Shown: positions 32,367-42,043, counted from the stretch's first letter. The stretch is 64,000 nt of DNA from Photorhabdus luminescens subsp. luminescens (GCF_001083805.1 NZ_JXSK01000009.1:186001-250000); one strand, 5' to 3'. A program made the numbers and translations. The notes: generated by a model not told the origin, from the letters alone.

Positions 32367-32638
32367 TTGACCACCTCAACACTGAGATTAATCAGATCGC
32401 CGGGTGTCATTGACAACAGGTCGCTTTTAGTGAGCGTTGGTGTGGTGACGCGCGGCAAAACCAACATCATTGAATCCACATCCATCTCCAGCAAAGCCTG
32501 TAGCCGAGCACCACGCAGCGCGCCACTGTTCGGTTTGCGCACCACCACTTCAGTGATGTTGCTACTACCACGTGCAAGCGGTTCTTCTAATACGATTGTG
32601 CGCTGCTCGTCGTTTTGAGTAATTAGTGTTTCTGTCAT
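32321..32638 (-). CDS. E: P2 gpE-like tail assembly protein
   Basis: The 105-residue protein has the family pattern VVRKPNSGALRGARLQALLEMDVDSM and LPRVTTPTLTKSDL. It is the tail assembly chaperone that precedes the tape measure. Its end overlaps a slippery heptamer that allows the E+E' fusion. It lies 26 bases after FII. Confidence 0.9.
   Translation of the reverse strand: MTETLITQNDEQRTIVLEEPLARGSSNITEVVVRKPNSGALRGARLQALLEMDVDSMMLVLPRVTTPTLTKSDLLSMTPGDLINLSVEVVNFLLPKSAKSGFQTD
32360..32366 (-). promoter_or_regulatory. Minus-one ribosomal slippery site T6G in gpE
   Basis: On the minus strand TTTTTTG lies in the context AAT TTT TTG of E. A minus-one shift joins E to the E' frame. The heptamer is the same as the P2 E/E' site. 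Confidence 0.85.
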
Positions 32639-32664
32639 GGTTCAACCTTGTTTATCCGATTAGA

Positions 32665-33180
32665 TTAAAGACCCATAGCGCGACGGTGATCTGCCAAGCG
32701 ATCCTCACCATTAACGACTTCAACCATGTTAACGGTATCCACTTCGATCAGAACTTCACCATCCCATGTCAATTTAAAATAGGTGTTTTTAGCGCTGATT
32801 TTGGTCTGAGTGTTATCTCCCTGCTTATAAGTACCGTGGTCAAACTCATGGAAACGGCCACGCATCACGATTTCAACAGCAATCACATCGTTGGTATCAT
32901 CGCGCTGATAGGAGCCCGCAAAGCGCAACATTACGCCGTCAGCTTTGGTCAATCCCCATTGCCGATAATGCTGAGCCTCCATACCTCCCAGAGTAAATTC
33001 AACGTCTAATGCACCTTCATCCAAGCCTAAGTCCACAGTTGCGCTACCGTTCATACCAGCGCCACGATAGGTTTCCAGTTTACGACTCAGCTTAGGCAGA
33101 GTAAGTTCTTCCACTATTCCCTGATAACTATTGCCATCATTAAACAAGTTCAGGTATTTAAGTTTGCGAGGTAATGCCAT
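32665..33180 (-). CDS. FII: P2 FII-like major tail tube protein
   Basis: The 171 residues start MALPRKLKYLNLFNDGNSYQG and match FII (172 residues in P2) throughout, with GAGMNGSATVDLGLDEGALD. It polymerises into the rigid inner tube. It lies ten bases after FI. Confidence 0.94.
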   Translation of the reverse strand: MALPRKLKYLNLFNDGNSYQGIVEELTLPKLSRKLETYRGAGMNGSATVDLGLDEGALDVEFTLGGMEAQHYRQWGLTKADGVMLRFAGSYQRDDTNDVIAVEIVMRGRFHEFDHGTYKQGDNTQTKISAKNTYFKLTWDGEVLIEVDTVNMVEVVNGEDRLADHRRAMGL

Positions 33181-33190
33181 CTGTGTCCCC

Positions 33191-34363
33191 TTAGCCGTTT
33201 ATGCTTTTAGCGAAATCCATCAGGTAACGATCTGTAATACGCTGGCGTAACATCATGTTTTCCAGTGGTGGTACAGGTGTATAGTCGTAATCGAGGGTCA
33301 ATTTACCCGCTTTCAAGGTGTCTTTATCATTGGCGTTTTCGTCATACCAACACTGACCGTCAATAATGTAACCCCCAGATTTCAGTTCGCGGAACTTAGC
33401 GTTAATACCTTCGATAATGTCTCGTACGAGTGAAGGAGTTAGTGGCTTATCGATTGCCCACATATGTGCTTCTGCCATAGTGTCAGCTAATACTTGGGCG
33501 GTACGAGTGTAACTTTCGAACTGGAACAATGGGTCATCAGCGCAGGTACGGGAACCCCAGAAACGGAAGCCATTTTTACGGATAAGTGTCGTGATACCAT
33601 TTTGGTTTAGCAAACCAGCATCAGTTGCTGGATCTTGAAGATCCCAGAATACGTCCGCAGAAAGACCGGTCACACCATTGACACCGATGTTGGACAGAGT
33701 TTTGTGCCAACCTGTTTCTTCATCAATTTTTGCACGCAAACCCAGTGCACGAGCGGTAGCGTAGGCGATAGCGTCTTTATTAGCAACGGTATCCCAGCTC
33801 AGGAAATCAGGCCAAATCAGCATTAATTCGCGCTGACTGAAATTTTTGCGATATTCGATAACTTCTGAGATAGTCTTACTACCATAGGCGCTGATATAAG
33901 CCATTGCTCTCAGTTTCTGCGCAATACTCGCTAACTCAACAGCAACAGCTTTTGTATCCAATCCAGGAACTCCCAGAATACGTGGCTTCACACCTAATTG
34001 GCTTTGTGCTGCCAACAATGCCTGTATACCGGTTTTCTTACCTTCATTAGTTGTAGTACCAATGATGTTGCTGGTAGTTTGTTCTTCCGTTTCACCTTGT
34101 GCTACACGGACAACAACAGTAACGGGTTTAGACTGGTCTGCAATAGCTTTGAGTGCCTGAGGCAACGTACCGGTTTTACCAGCTTTGCCAATGGCGAGTG
34201 AAACATCAGTAATCAAGACCGGAGTGTTTAGTGGAAAAGTTTTTTCGTCTGCCTCAGGACCAGTACAGACCATACCAACAATAGCGGTGCTAACTGTGGT
34301 GATGGTACGTGTGCCTTCGTTAATTTCCTGTACACGGACGCCGTGATGATAATCTTGTGCCAT
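33191..34363 (-). CDS. FI: P2 FI-like contractile tail sheath protein
   Basis: The 390-residue protein (396 in P2) begins with the [16 protein letters not shown] sheath arm and contains [13 protein letters not shown] and the C-terminal [21 protein letters not shown] segment that interlocks sheath subunits. A contractile sheath with FII tube identifies the structure as a P2-type tail. It begins the FI-FII-E-T-U-D-ogr transcript; its promoter should lie between 34364 and the recombination site. Confidence 0.95.
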   Translation of the reverse strand: MAQDYHHGVRVQEINEGTRTITTVSTAIVGMVCTGPEADEKTFPLNTPVLITDVSLAIGKAGKTGTLPQALKAIADQSKPVTVVVRVAQGETEEQTTSNIIGTTTNEGKKTGIQALLAAQSQLGVKPRILGVPGLDTKAVAVELASIAQKLRAMAYISAYGSKTISEVIEYRKNFSQRELMLIWPDFLSWDTVANKDAIAYATARALGLRAKIDEETGWHKTLSNIGVNGVTGLSADVFWDLQDPATDAGLLNQNGITTLIRKNGFRFWGSRTCADDPLFQFESYTRTAQVLADTMAEAHMWAIDKPLTPSLVRDIIEGINAKFRELKSGGYIIDGQCWYDENANDKDTLKAGKLTLDYDYTPVPPLENMMLRQRITDRYLMDFAKSING

Positions 34364-34764
34364 ATTAGCGGTTCTCCTGTTAAGGTGTCCCGCTATGTTG
34401 AAGTATCCGAATTATTAAATCATTCGATGGGAAATGTGTGGAAGATGATACAAATCAGGTTGGTTAATTTATTATTTTTTCTAATAATTTAACTGTCGGC
34501 ACTCTATGATAGTGGAAAATAAAACCTCTATAAATCAATGCTTATTTTTTCCTATTATGAGCTTTTAACTCTGCTCATTGATCATCTTTTCACAGATTTT
34601 TTCTACAAAAATAGATTGCAATTTATACACATCAACGCATTTCTCTGTAAATTATAATTCTGGTCATTTATTGACACCTGAATATAGCCAATCTTCGCCA
34701 TATGTAACCTTGCCTAATACCAATATGAAACTATTCTTTCTGAAATTTCACACATAAGTAAGTT
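34364..34764. other. Region between FI and the inverted fibre cassette
   Basis: This 400-base AT-rich stretch contains the FI promoter region next to 34364, a decayed invertase fragment (34558-34701) and the approach to crossover site A. Its distal 130 bases are nearly identical, in inverted orientation, to 47880-48010. Confidence 0.7.
34558..34701 (-). pseudogene. Truncated DNA invertase gene (cassette A)
   Basis: The minus strand reads MAKIGYIQVSINDQNYNLQ, then RNALMCIN, a stop, and a degraded continuation. It matches the first 45 or so residues of the intact invertase at 43997-44569 (MAKIGYIRVSTNDQNSDLQ). The remainder is missing. It sits divergently next to site A exactly as the intact invertase sits next to site C. 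Confidence 0.85.
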
Positions 34765-34788
34765 TTGAAAAATCTTGGTTTAGTGGAA
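34763..34788 (+). other. Invertase crossover site A
   Basis: This is a 26-base Hin/Gin-type site: two 12-base arms (TTTTGAAAAATC and GGTTTAGTGGAA) around a TT dinucleotide. It is identical to site D in inverted orientation and inverted relative to site B inside the expressed fibre gene. Confidence 0.85.
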
Positions 34789-35790
34789 ACGGTAAATTTG
34801 GCTCAGGGAGCAGTGCCGAATAGCCGGAAAGTGAATGGCAAAATTCTGACTGAGGATATTAATATTACGTCTCAAGATATCTTTAATGGACAGGCAATAT
34901 CCATCCCCGACAAAGCTGATTTAAATGATTATCAAATACCAGGGCTTTATTATCAGGGTTTGAATGTACAAGCGGGATCTGGCAATAACTATCCTGAACC
35001 ATTTGCAGGTTCACTTGTTGTGCTAAAAGCTGCTGGAATCATTCAACGCTATTTTATTTATAATAGCAGCCGAATACACACTCGTTCCTTAAATGACGTC
35101 GGAGTATGGACATCTTGGGCACAAGAATATAACACGCTGAATAAACCCACAGCATTGGATATCCAAAGTGAACCACGCTATACCACTACGATTGATCTTA
35201 CTGGCCTGAGTACTGAACGCTATTATCCGGTTTGGTGGAGCTTCCCACCTAATGTCGGAGCGAATTCTTGGTTAACACTTCATCGGCCCTATCCATATGA
35301 TGCAGAAAAAAAACCATTCGGTGAAGGTGTGACACATGTTGCTGGACTACTTGTACAAATAGAAGGAGGAGATATGCCGTGGGGAGGTGATGCCCGCTAT
35401 CTTAATATTAAACGCGTAAATCAAACCTATCGTAAAACGGTAAAAGCAATCCGTCACGCCATGATAAGTGTCGCCAGGCCTGTTGACGGCAAATATCCCC
35501 TTTATGGTGATGTAAAATCTGGTGATATTGTAGATTGTTACGTTTATAGTGGTTGTTATTTGCGTGGTGGTTTAACTTATTTTACGACCAGTAATTTTCA
35601 GTCAATCCATTATTCACGTGAAGAAGGAGAGTCAGAAATATATAAATGGTCAAGTGAAAATCTTAAGCGTGAAATGAAGTGGATGGTGAAATCATTAGTC
35701 ATCAATGATCCATTATTAGGTGAAGAATATACTGATAATACAATGCCTTATTCTCTGGAATATGACACACGTTATCAAAAGAAACCATAA
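34765..35790 (+). CDS. Silent tail fibre C-terminal cassette A
   Basis: The frame (341 codons) starts inside crossover site A at a TTG with no ribosome-binding site, so it is probably silent until joined to the fibre N-terminus by inversion. The first ~130 residues (KNLGLVETVNLAQGAVP onward) are almost identical to cassette D. The distal ~200 residues (from about TALDIQSEPRYTTT) are unrelated to the other cassettes and should be an alternative receptor-binding domain. The fusion would be in frame, since the codons AAN CTT GGT TTA are the same at every site. A tail fibre assembly gene follows after nine bases. Confidence 0.85.
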   Translation: MKNLGLVETVNLAQGAVPNSRKVNGKILTEDINITSQDIFNGQAISIPDKADLNDYQIPGLYYQGLNVQAGSGNNYPEPFAGSLVVLKAAGIIQRYFIYNSSRIHTRSLNDVGVWTSWAQEYNTLNKPTALDIQSEPRYTTTIDLTGLSTERYYPVWWSFPPNVGANSWLTLHRPYPYDAEKKPFGEGVTHVAGLLVQIEGGDMPWGGDARYLNIKRVNQTYRKTVKAIRHAMISVARPVDGKYPLYGDVKSGDIVDCYVYSGCYLRGGLTYFTTSNFQSIHYSREEGESEIYKWSSENLKREMKWMVKSLVINDPLLGEEYTDNTMPYSLEYDTRYQKKP

Positions 35791-35799
35791 TGAGGATAT

Positions 35800-36141
35800 A
35801 TGATAATATTAAATAAATTAATAGACAAAAATGGCTATGAATATGTTAATGTGCCAGCAGAACCTCATCAATTGATCTCGATGGGTTTCAGTGCTCAAGA
35901 AGCTCAAGCACTATATAAACAGGCCGTCATCGAACAGCAAAATAAAGCGAATAAACGTCAACAGTATTATTTACTGGAACAAGCAGCAATTAAAATTGCA
36001 CCATTGCAAGATGCTATTGATTTAAGCATTGCTACTGACAGTGAAATAACAACATTAATGGCATGGAAAAAATATCGTGTTACATTAAATCGAATGGATA
36101 CTACAGTACAGAATATTGAGTGGCCAGAACATCCACAATAA
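35800..36141 (+). CDS. Tail fibre assembly protein (cassette A)
   Basis: The 113-residue protein ends with the tail-fibre-assembly signature shared with the other three copies: [32 protein letters not shown] and a WPEHP end. It is shorter than the ~200-residue copies and lacks most of their N-terminal half. Such chaperones trimerise and cap the fibre and travel with their matching fibre end. Expression would depend on inversion. Confidence 0.85.
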   Translation: MIILNKLIDKNGYEYVNVPAEPHQLISMGFSAQEAQALYKQAVIEQQNKANKRQQYYLLEQAAIKIAPLQDAIDLSIATDSEITTLMAWKKYRVTLNRMDTTVQNIEWPEHPQ

Positions 36142-36511
36142 ATCGAATCATTTTTATTGCAAAAAAAATTCATTTATTTATACATCTATGTCGATCCTTG
36201 TTAATATCCAACCAAGTTTGGTTGGATATTTATTTATATGATTTTTGTGGTTTGATTTTTATGGACCACAATAAAACATCAAATACAGTATTAATATTTT
36301 AATTACAATGGCATATAATCAAATATTAGAATACAAAGTTATGAAATTAATTTTTGATTTTTAAATTAAAAATCAGATACATTCTATGAAAGGATTAAAT
36401 AAAAATATGTTAATGATTCTTATATAAAGATATAGTTTCAGAAACGATAAGTATCTATAATTTCGTTTGTAAATCTCAAATCTACGGCCTGAAAGACAGG
36501 CCGTTATTATT
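36142..36511. other. Spacer between convergent assembly genes, with two hairpins
   Basis: The region contains AATATCCAACCAA paired perfectly with TTGGTTGGATATT at 36203-36230, and ACGGCCTG paired with CAGGCCGT at 36484-36504. Both probably act as terminators for the convergent cassettes. The rest is AT-rich with no gene. Confidence 0.65.
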
Positions 36512-37144
36512 TTATTCTGGTTTTTCAGGCCAATTAATATCTGGAGATAATGAAATATCAGTCCGGTTCAGTAATACTAAATATTTTTTCCAATCCAACA
36601 ACAATAACTTTTCTTTTTCCGAAGCTAAATTAACATCTACAGCATGTTGTAATAATGTAATTGTTTCATTAGCTTGTCGTAACAGTGTTACTCTCTGCTG
36701 CTCAGCCTGTTCAATTTGACTGTTTTTTACAGCGGCTTTATCAGTTACCCACTGTTTACCATCCCATTTATCAAAATCAGTGGCTGGTTGCTTGAATGTT
36801 AGAAATTCTGGTAGTTCGCCTAGCTCAGTAATTTCATGTTGTGCTCGTGTTTGCTTGTTATAAGCTGTCTTTCCACGGTAATCAGGTACTATTTGCCAAC
36901 AACTTTTATCTTCGCTGCGGCAAACAGCCATATCATCAGAATCTGGAAGTTCTGGTGCGTCTGAATAAGAATTGGCAGGAAGTCCTACTCCTTCCATTAA
37001 ATATTCTGGTCTGGCGTCAATAAATTCTCTGGAATAAGTCTCTGCATGGTAGATTATCAACCAACCAGCTTTAGTTGCTAATCCGTTATTTCCCAATATT
37101 GCGGTTTTTGGTTCTAGAGAATATTTTTGTTTCTGTGTTGTCAT
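36512..37144 (-). CDS. G: Tail fibre assembly protein (expressed, gpG position)
   Basis: The 210-residue protein directly follows the expressed fibre gene (one-base overlap of stop and start). It carries EGVGLPANSYSDAP, WQIVPDYRGKTAY, FKQPATDFDKWDG and the family end LLLLDWKKYLVLLNRTD. It is close to the silent copy at 45563. It is the chaperone for the fibre tip currently joined to the N-terminus. Confidence 0.88.
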   Translation of the reverse strand: MTTQKQKYSLEPKTAILGNNGLATKAGWLIIYHAETYSREFIDARPEYLMEGVGLPANSYSDAPELPDSDDMAVCRSEDKSCWQIVPDYRGKTAYNKQTRAQHEITELGELPEFLTFKQPATDFDKWDGKQWVTDKAAVKNSQIEQAEQQRVTLLRQANETITLLQHAVDVNLASEKEKLLLLDWKKYLVLLNRTDISLSPDINWPEKPE

Positions 37145-38880
37145 TACGCTGCTCTCACTATGTAATTAAATGCGATATTGCGGGGACGTACTCGAAATGT
37201 AGATAATGAAACTGCACCATAAGGATTTAATTGGGTCGAAAAATATTGGCCGCTCCCTAATTCCATTTCCTCAAAATCACCAGCCATAATTTCTGATGGA
37301 TAATTAGTTGAAAAGCGATTAATAGGAGGAGATACCAATACTCCTATATTTGCAGAACCAGCATGGGTGTAAAGATTAGGTAACTTTGTTGAATTTTGAT
37401 GAGATAATATTTCCCTTTTTGAATCGATACTTCTCCCATTATCCCAACCTCGAATAAATTCACCGCGTAGGTCAGGGAGTGTGCCAGAGGGATATGCTTC
37501 CCCTAATTTAGGATATATAGATTTGTCAAACTGCTGGCCACTACAAATAAGATAACCTGCTGGTGCGGTTGGCTTAGACCACGGTAGCGGAATACCAACA
37601 AGAATATCATCCTCTGTTAATATCTTACGTTTCCCCCTGAAATTACCATTTTCATCGAAAGCGTAAGTAGAAACGCTGAATGCTTCTGATTCTGAATAAC
37701 CCCCATACCCGAAAGAAAGTCCGCGAGAGTGCTGCGGGCTATCAACGTTAGGATGAGCTATGTGGATTGCTAATGCTCCTAAATTATCAATTCCATTAGG
37801 CCTCAAAAATCCCGAACGGCCCAAATGACGTGAATTAGGATCATCATAATAGTTTGCAGTTTTAGCTAATATATAACCTGATGTTTTTGTATTCGTATTT
37901 AACTGAATAAATCGACTGTCAGATTCTGACTTAGAATAATGCTCATTAGCTATTGCAACATAGCCGCTCTTTCGAGGGAGGTGAATGACATTTATATTTG
38001 AGGAATCAGACTCGCGATATCCTATTGCACAGAAAGAGCCTTCTTCATGAGAAGTAGTTTCTATGAAAACATATCGGCTATCTCCCTTTGTTAGTGACAA
38101 ACTGGAATAATTTCCACCTGTTTTAATATTATGATTGCCTGACGTAAATGATTCAGTTGAGTCCTTAGGAAGAGCATTTTTCGCCAAATTCACCGTTTCC
38201 ACTAAACCAAGGTTTTTCACAAAAGCATTTTTATCTGGGATATCCGCACCATTTTGGTTTTTTGCCAATTTACTATTAGCATTATCATAAGCTGCTTTTA
38301 CTGCTTTGGGTGTTGCTGCTGTAGTTTCATCATTACTGTTAATGGCACTATTAAGTTTTGTAAAACCTTTCTCTGTCAACGTAGCATCTGGATGATTGCG
38401 GCTTTTTTCATGTTTCTGAATGGAGCTATCTACATAATCACGAGTTGCCAGAACTACAGAGGGATCGATTTTCAGCGTTACCGAATCCGTATTGCTAACA
38501 ATCAAGATCATTCTGACAGTTTGTGTTCTACCTGAACCTTCCTGTAATTGTGGTTTATAGGTTTCTGGGCAGTTTGCTACCGCAATCAAGTTACCCTCAC
38601 TGTCAAGCAAACCAATTTCACGCATCCACCAACCACCCTCACTTTCAGGGATAATTTGTTCGGCAATAATTTGGTTTGTGTTTACCGGATCGACACTTAA
38701 TGTATTAATTGCAGCACGACGTTTTTCATTAACTAATTTGGTCTGATTGACATCAGGAGAGGGTAATTTACCACCACCATCACCAACAGCCATGTGGGTA
38801 ATATCAACCTTTGTCCCCAAAGCAGCAGCATTTGCTAGCTTTGCCGCTCCCAGATTGGTTAGAATTGCAAAGTATTTCAT
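37144..38880 (-). CDS. H: Tail fibre protein (expressed, gpH position)
   Basis: The 578-residue protein is the only fibre with an N-terminal baseplate-attachment region (FAILTNLGAAKLANAAALG and HMAVGDGGG). Crossover site B lies at about codon 224 (VKNLGLVETVNLA); everything after it is the exchangeable part. The C-terminal part has a tail collar domain (GIPLPWSKPTAPAGYLICSGQ, LPDLRGEFIRGWD) and ends with the RPRNIAFNYIVRAA motif shared with the plus-strand fragments. The start overlaps the end of I, as in P2. The tip determines which bacteria the particle can bind. Confidence 0.93.
   Translation of the reverse strand: MKYFAILTNLGAAKLANAAALGTKVDITHMAVGDGGGKLPSPDVNQTKLVNEKRRAAINTLSVDPVNTNQIIAEQIIPESEGGWWMREIGLLDSEGNLIAVANCPETYKPQLQEGSGRTQTVRMILIVSNTDSVTLKIDPSVVLATRDYVDSSIQKHEKSRNHPDATLTEKGFTKLNSAINSNDETTAATPKAVKAAYDNANSKLAKNQNGADIPDKNAFVKNLGLVETVNLAKNALPKDSTESFTSGNHNIKTGGNYSSLSLTKGDSRYVFIETTSHEEGSFCAIGYRESDSSNINVIHLPRKSGYVAIANEHYSKSESDSRFIQLNTNTKTSGYILAKTANYYDDPNSRHLGRSGFLRPNGIDNLGALAIHIAHPNVDSPQHSRGLSFGYGGYSESEAFSVSTYAFDENGNFRGKRKILTEDDILVGIPLPWSKPTAPAGYLICSGQQFDKSIYPKLGEAYPSGTLPDLRGEFIRGWDNGRSIDSKREILSHQNSTKLPNLYTHAGSANIGVLVSPPINRFSTNYPSEIMAGDFEEMELGSGQYFSTQLNPYGAVSLSTFRVRPRNIAFNYIVRAA
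38197..38222 (-). other. Invertase crossover site B, within the expressed fibre gene
   Basis: On the plus strand the arms are TTCCACTAAACC and GGTTTTTCACAA around AA. It is inverted relative to sites A and C and direct relative to D. Recombination with A would exchange the 3.4 kb between them and replace the fibre tip. Confidence 0.88.
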
Positions 38881-39491
38881 TGTGAAATCCTCAATGTATC
38901 TGTTTCGATCAAATGAATTGCTGCCCCTAAAGGCATATTGTCGCTAGTTGTGATTATTTCAGGGAGATATTGGTAAATAGTAAGATCATCTCCACTATAA
39001 CTCGTTGCAGCGCAATAAAATTCGCCCTTAACATCCAGATTGATTGACAAACCTATCAAATGACGGCTTACAGGCTTGGCATCAGAAATTAGCCGTTCTA
39101 ACTCTAAAAAAGTTTCCTCGGTGATCCCGTTTTCCTGCACCCCTATCGCCAACCGGAATGTGCCGGGCGTTTCGTTGTTCAGCCACCATTCCTTTATCTG
39201 AATGAGATAACCAAGCGGTTCTACTACGCGACGGACGGCACCAATGGTTCCCTTATGTTTGTGCAGAAATAGCGAGTTTTTTATTACGTCCCGCTTAGTG
39301 CTTACGGGCCAGTTTTCGTCCCAGCGATCAACCGACCACGCCCACGCCAGATAGGGTAATAATTCTTCAGGGCAAGTATCAGGATTCCAGAGTTGGCGAA
39401 GTGGTACTGGAATATTTTGCAATTGCGAACACGCCTTAGCAGCAGCCAACTCCAAAACCGTAGAACCTGTTGGTAACAGGCGGTCATTCAT
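38877..39491 (-). CDS. I: P2 gpI-like baseplate protein
   Basis: The 204-residue protein (176 in P2) shows the gpI pattern RQLWNPDTCPEELLPYLAWAWSVDRWDENWP and LHKHKGTIGAVRRVVEPLGY. It joins the baseplate to the fibres. It overlaps the end of J by eight bases and the start of H by four, so the W-J-I-H genes are tightly coupled. Confidence 0.92.
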   Translation of the reverse strand: MNDRLLPTGSTVLELAAAKACSQLQNIPVPLRQLWNPDTCPEELLPYLAWAWSVDRWDENWPVSTKRDVIKNSLFLHKHKGTIGAVRRVVEPLGYLIQIKEWWLNNETPGTFRLAIGVQENGITEETFLELERLISDAKPVSRHLIGLSINLDVKGEFYCAATSYSGDDLTIYQYLPEIITTSDNMPLGAAIHLIETDTLRISQ

Positions 39492-40482
39492 CAGAGCCTC
39501 CTACTATCAAACCTGGATTTGGCTTGGAACAATCAGCAGCTTGTGTCTTACCTAATTCCAGTTTTGCACCGGTACAATAAGGAGCCTGATCTTTACACAG
39601 AATTATGTCCTTCGTCGGGGCTCTCAGTTCTACCTGTTGTACTCCTGCGACATGCAGGGCAGCATAAATGGCAGATAACCGAATATCTCTCCCCAACTTA
39701 TGTTGATCTAGCACGTACTTATCCATATTTTGTTGAGCCAATTTACGGATAGGTTCAGATTCAGGTGTCGGATAGAGATAAAGCACAGCATCAATTTGAT
39801 ATTCCACTATTTTGGCTGACTGCACTTTTACTCGATCAGCAACTGGTCTGACGTTTTCATCATTAAGCGCCACAATCACTTTATCCAGTAACTCTTGTGA
39901 AGCTACACCTTTATGCGCTTTATCTTCTTCGTCTTCTTTATCTTTTTCCCATATCCATTTCCGCGACAAAACAGTCACAGTTACATTGGCCGGAGATGGG
40001 CTGATAACGGAAACATCTGTAACAGTTTGATATTCACCTTTGTATTCATTTCTATTAGCACGAATACTTTCATTAACTTTAAGGGCATGATATTCATACG
40101 CCCCTATCGGCCCTGCAACACTTAGCCCTTCGAAGGCTCTTTGGATGCGATCACGGAAGGTACTATCAGGCTCCATAACTGCTCGAGTAACGTTATAGTT
40201 CGCCCCTAACTGGTCTAAATCGCTACTGGTTGCATAGGCCAACATTACTGCACGGGCAGCTTCATTAACCCGCTGGCGTAATATCAATTCCCGGTAAGCG
40301 TTTTCCTCAAGTAACTTAACCAGAGGTTCGGATTCCAATTCTAATGTTCGAGTAATAGCATCCCGTTGCTCTTCAGGATAAAGAGATATCAATTTGGCTT
40401 TACGTTCAGCCAACAGGTTTTCATAATCCAGTGGCTCGACTACATTTGGTGGTGGCAACTGGCTCAGGTCAATGGTCGGCAT
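39484..40482 (-). CDS. J: P2 gpJ-like baseplate wedge protein
   Basis: The 332-residue protein (302 in P2) belongs to the baseplate J family: LLAERKAKLISLYPEEQ near the start, LAYATSSDLDQLGANYNVTR, GAYEYHALKVN and VTVLSRK. A charged insert (EKDKEDEEDKAHKG, about 178-191) and a cysteine-containing tail account for the extra length. It starts four bases after W. Confidence 0.92.
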   Translation of the reverse strand: MPTIDLSQLPPPNVVEPLDYENLLAERKAKLISLYPEEQRDAITRTLELESEPLVKLLEENAYRELILRQRVNEAARAVMLAYATSSDLDQLGANYNVTRAVMEPDSTFRDRIQRAFEGLSVAGPIGAYEYHALKVNESIRANRNEYKGEYQTVTDVSVISPSPANVTVTVLSRKWIWEKDKEDEEDKAHKGVASQELLDKVIVALNDENVRPVADRVKVQSAKIVEYQIDAVLYLYPTPESEPIRKLAQQNMDKYVLDQHKLGRDIRLSAIYAALHVAGVQQVELRAPTKDIILCKDQAPYCTGAKLELGKTQAADCSKPNPGLIVGGSDE

Positions 40483-40486
40483 TGTT

Positions 40487-40828
40487 TTACCTCACAGGGA
40501 TAGATAGAGAAAACCCCCCGGCGGACTGCTGATAATGACCGGAGATATTTACCGTCATTTTGCCGTCTTGCTGGGTAGTTATGGTAATAGCTGTCAGATT
40601 AATCCTCGGTTCCCAGCGGCTGATAGCTGTGTAGGTGGCTGCCATAATTTGCAGGCGTAGAGCCGCATTTTGCGGCCAGTCAATTAATTCGGGTAGCAGA
40701 GAGCCATAAGTGCGCCGTTCCAAACGACTGCCAACGGGGGTTAGTAAGATATCGCTGACAGACTGGCGTACATGATCCAGATCCGTGAGGCTACGACCGG
40801 TTTGTCGGTTCATTCCAAGGTACATCAT
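40487..40828 (-). CDS. W: P2 gpW-like baseplate protein (gp25-like)
   Basis: The 113 residues match gpW (115 in P2) and T4 gp25: YLGMNRQTGRS, SVSDILLTPVGSRLERRTYGSLLPELID and a C-terminal LSIPVR. It is a wedge component with lysozyme-like fold in other tails. Its start overlaps the stop of V by one base. Confidence 0.93.
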   Translation of the reverse strand: MMYLGMNRQTGRSLTDLDHVRQSVSDILLTPVGSRLERRTYGSLLPELIDWPQNAALRLQIMAATYTAISRWEPRINLTAITITTQQDGKMTVNISGHYQQSAGGFSLSIPVR

Positions 40829-41603
40829 TATACTGGGTCTCCTGTTGTCGCACCGCCGGACATGACTCCAGTGTGTTTATGAGAATGTAGGGTCACACCA
40901 TTAGAGCTGAGTTTTCCGCCTGTATTTTCAACATCACCTTCCAGCTTAGTTTTTCCTTTTACAGCAAACTCTGGTGTTTCCAGTGTGAAGCCTTTGGCTA
41001 CATCTGCTTTTACCGCCAGTGCATTTATCCCGACTTGTAGTGTTTTCATATCGATTTTGTTGACTGAAGTCAGTTCGATAGAATTGATTGCCTCAAGTTT
41101 GATTGAATTGAGTGCTTTGAGTGAGATATTTGTTGCTTCAATTGCTACAGAATTTGAAGCCTGCACTACCGCAGTCTTAATACCTGTTACCTTTAAGGCG
41201 CTGAATGCTGGTTCATACTCCATTACTGCCCCATCAGGAAAGACAATATGGACAGCTTCCGCAGAAGCAGGCAATGCTGATGGGAATTGATCAGCAAAAG
41301 CAGTATCAACAGTTTTTCCAGAAACAGCCAATGGCTCAGGAAATTGATTAGAATAAACAGCCGGTAATACAAAGGAGGTGGTCAATTCACCACCAACAGA
41401 TAACAGCAAAACTTGCTCACCACGACTGGGAGCCCACCAAGTTCGGGAATTACCTGCTCGCATTGTCAACCAAGGCCGCCAATCAGTTTCGAGATTGCCT
41501 GTTGCAATTCGGCAAACTCCCGTGTGGTATCTACCTCGGTAACAACACCAGTTCTGATCAAGTTACGCAATAAGCGCAAAAGTTCTGTTAGTTGTGTATC
41601 CAT
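40828..41603 (-). pseudogene. V: P2 gpV-like baseplate spike, split by a one-base frameshift
   Basis: The ATG at 41603 opens [19 protein letters not shown] and VVTEVDTTRE, the normal gpV N-terminus, but this frame leaves the family pattern near 41520. The family continues in another frame as GVCRIATGNLETDWRPWL and TMRAGNSRTWWAPSRGEQVLLL to the end. Restoring one G in the run GGG at 41519-41521 would give one protein of about 258 residues. The downstream part still has SADEAVHIVFPDGAV-type OB and triple-helix regions and the HSHKHTGVM metal-binding tip. Without a frame restoration the spike lacks its N-terminus. A sequencing error is the alternative. Confidence 0.75.
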
Positions 41604-41740
41604 GTTTGGAAAAATGCCATTTGCTGGTTGTGGGTTTATGTATGAAAGAATGCCAGCAAAGGTAGTTGCCAACATCAAAGAGGAATTGTAAGAAAGACAA
41701 AACAAGTTTCTTGAAAAGGGAAAATGTAACAGCATAAATT

Positions 41741-41769
41741 AAAAAGCCTTTCCCGCAACCGAGAAAGGC
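41741..41769 (-). terminator. Intrinsic terminator between X and V
   Basis: On the minus strand GCCTTTCTCG pairs with CGGGAAAGGC (one wobble) around GTTG and is followed by five T. It separates the X transcript from the V-W-J-I-H-G transcript. Confidence 0.85.
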
Positions 41770-42043
41770 CCTTATGTAATCCGTGCTATTTTGTTAAAGC
41801 TTGACTCTAATAGTTAAAAAAATTCAAATTTGCGCTATTTGACTATATATTAAGTACAACATTCCAGATAATTTGATTTGAACACTGGTTATTCTTGTTT
41901 GAACAATGTAAACAACAATGTGCCCACAGTTTCAATCAATCCACTTTAACCGTTTATTTATCTAGACAGATATAGATAAGTTTAATTTGCTGATATAGAG
42001 TGATAATTCTATTCAAAAACCACCAACTTAGTAATGGATATAT
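41770..42043. other. Gap between X and V with no lysis genes
   Basis: In P2 this interval holds holin, endolysin, spanin and R/S genes. Here it is AT-rich with no open frame of note; several ACA/TGT-rich motifs around 41880-41930 were looked at as late-promoter elements without a clear match. Confidence 0.6.

Noticed and set aside
36120-36302. Short plus-strand frame after the cassette A assembly gene
   Set aside because: It overlaps the assembly gene end, spans a terminator hairpin and shows no protein-like composition.
41880-41935. Possible Ogr late-promoter motif (TGT-N12-ACA) upstream of V
   Set aside because: Several TGT and ACA triplets are present, but the spacing comes out at 13 or more, not 12.
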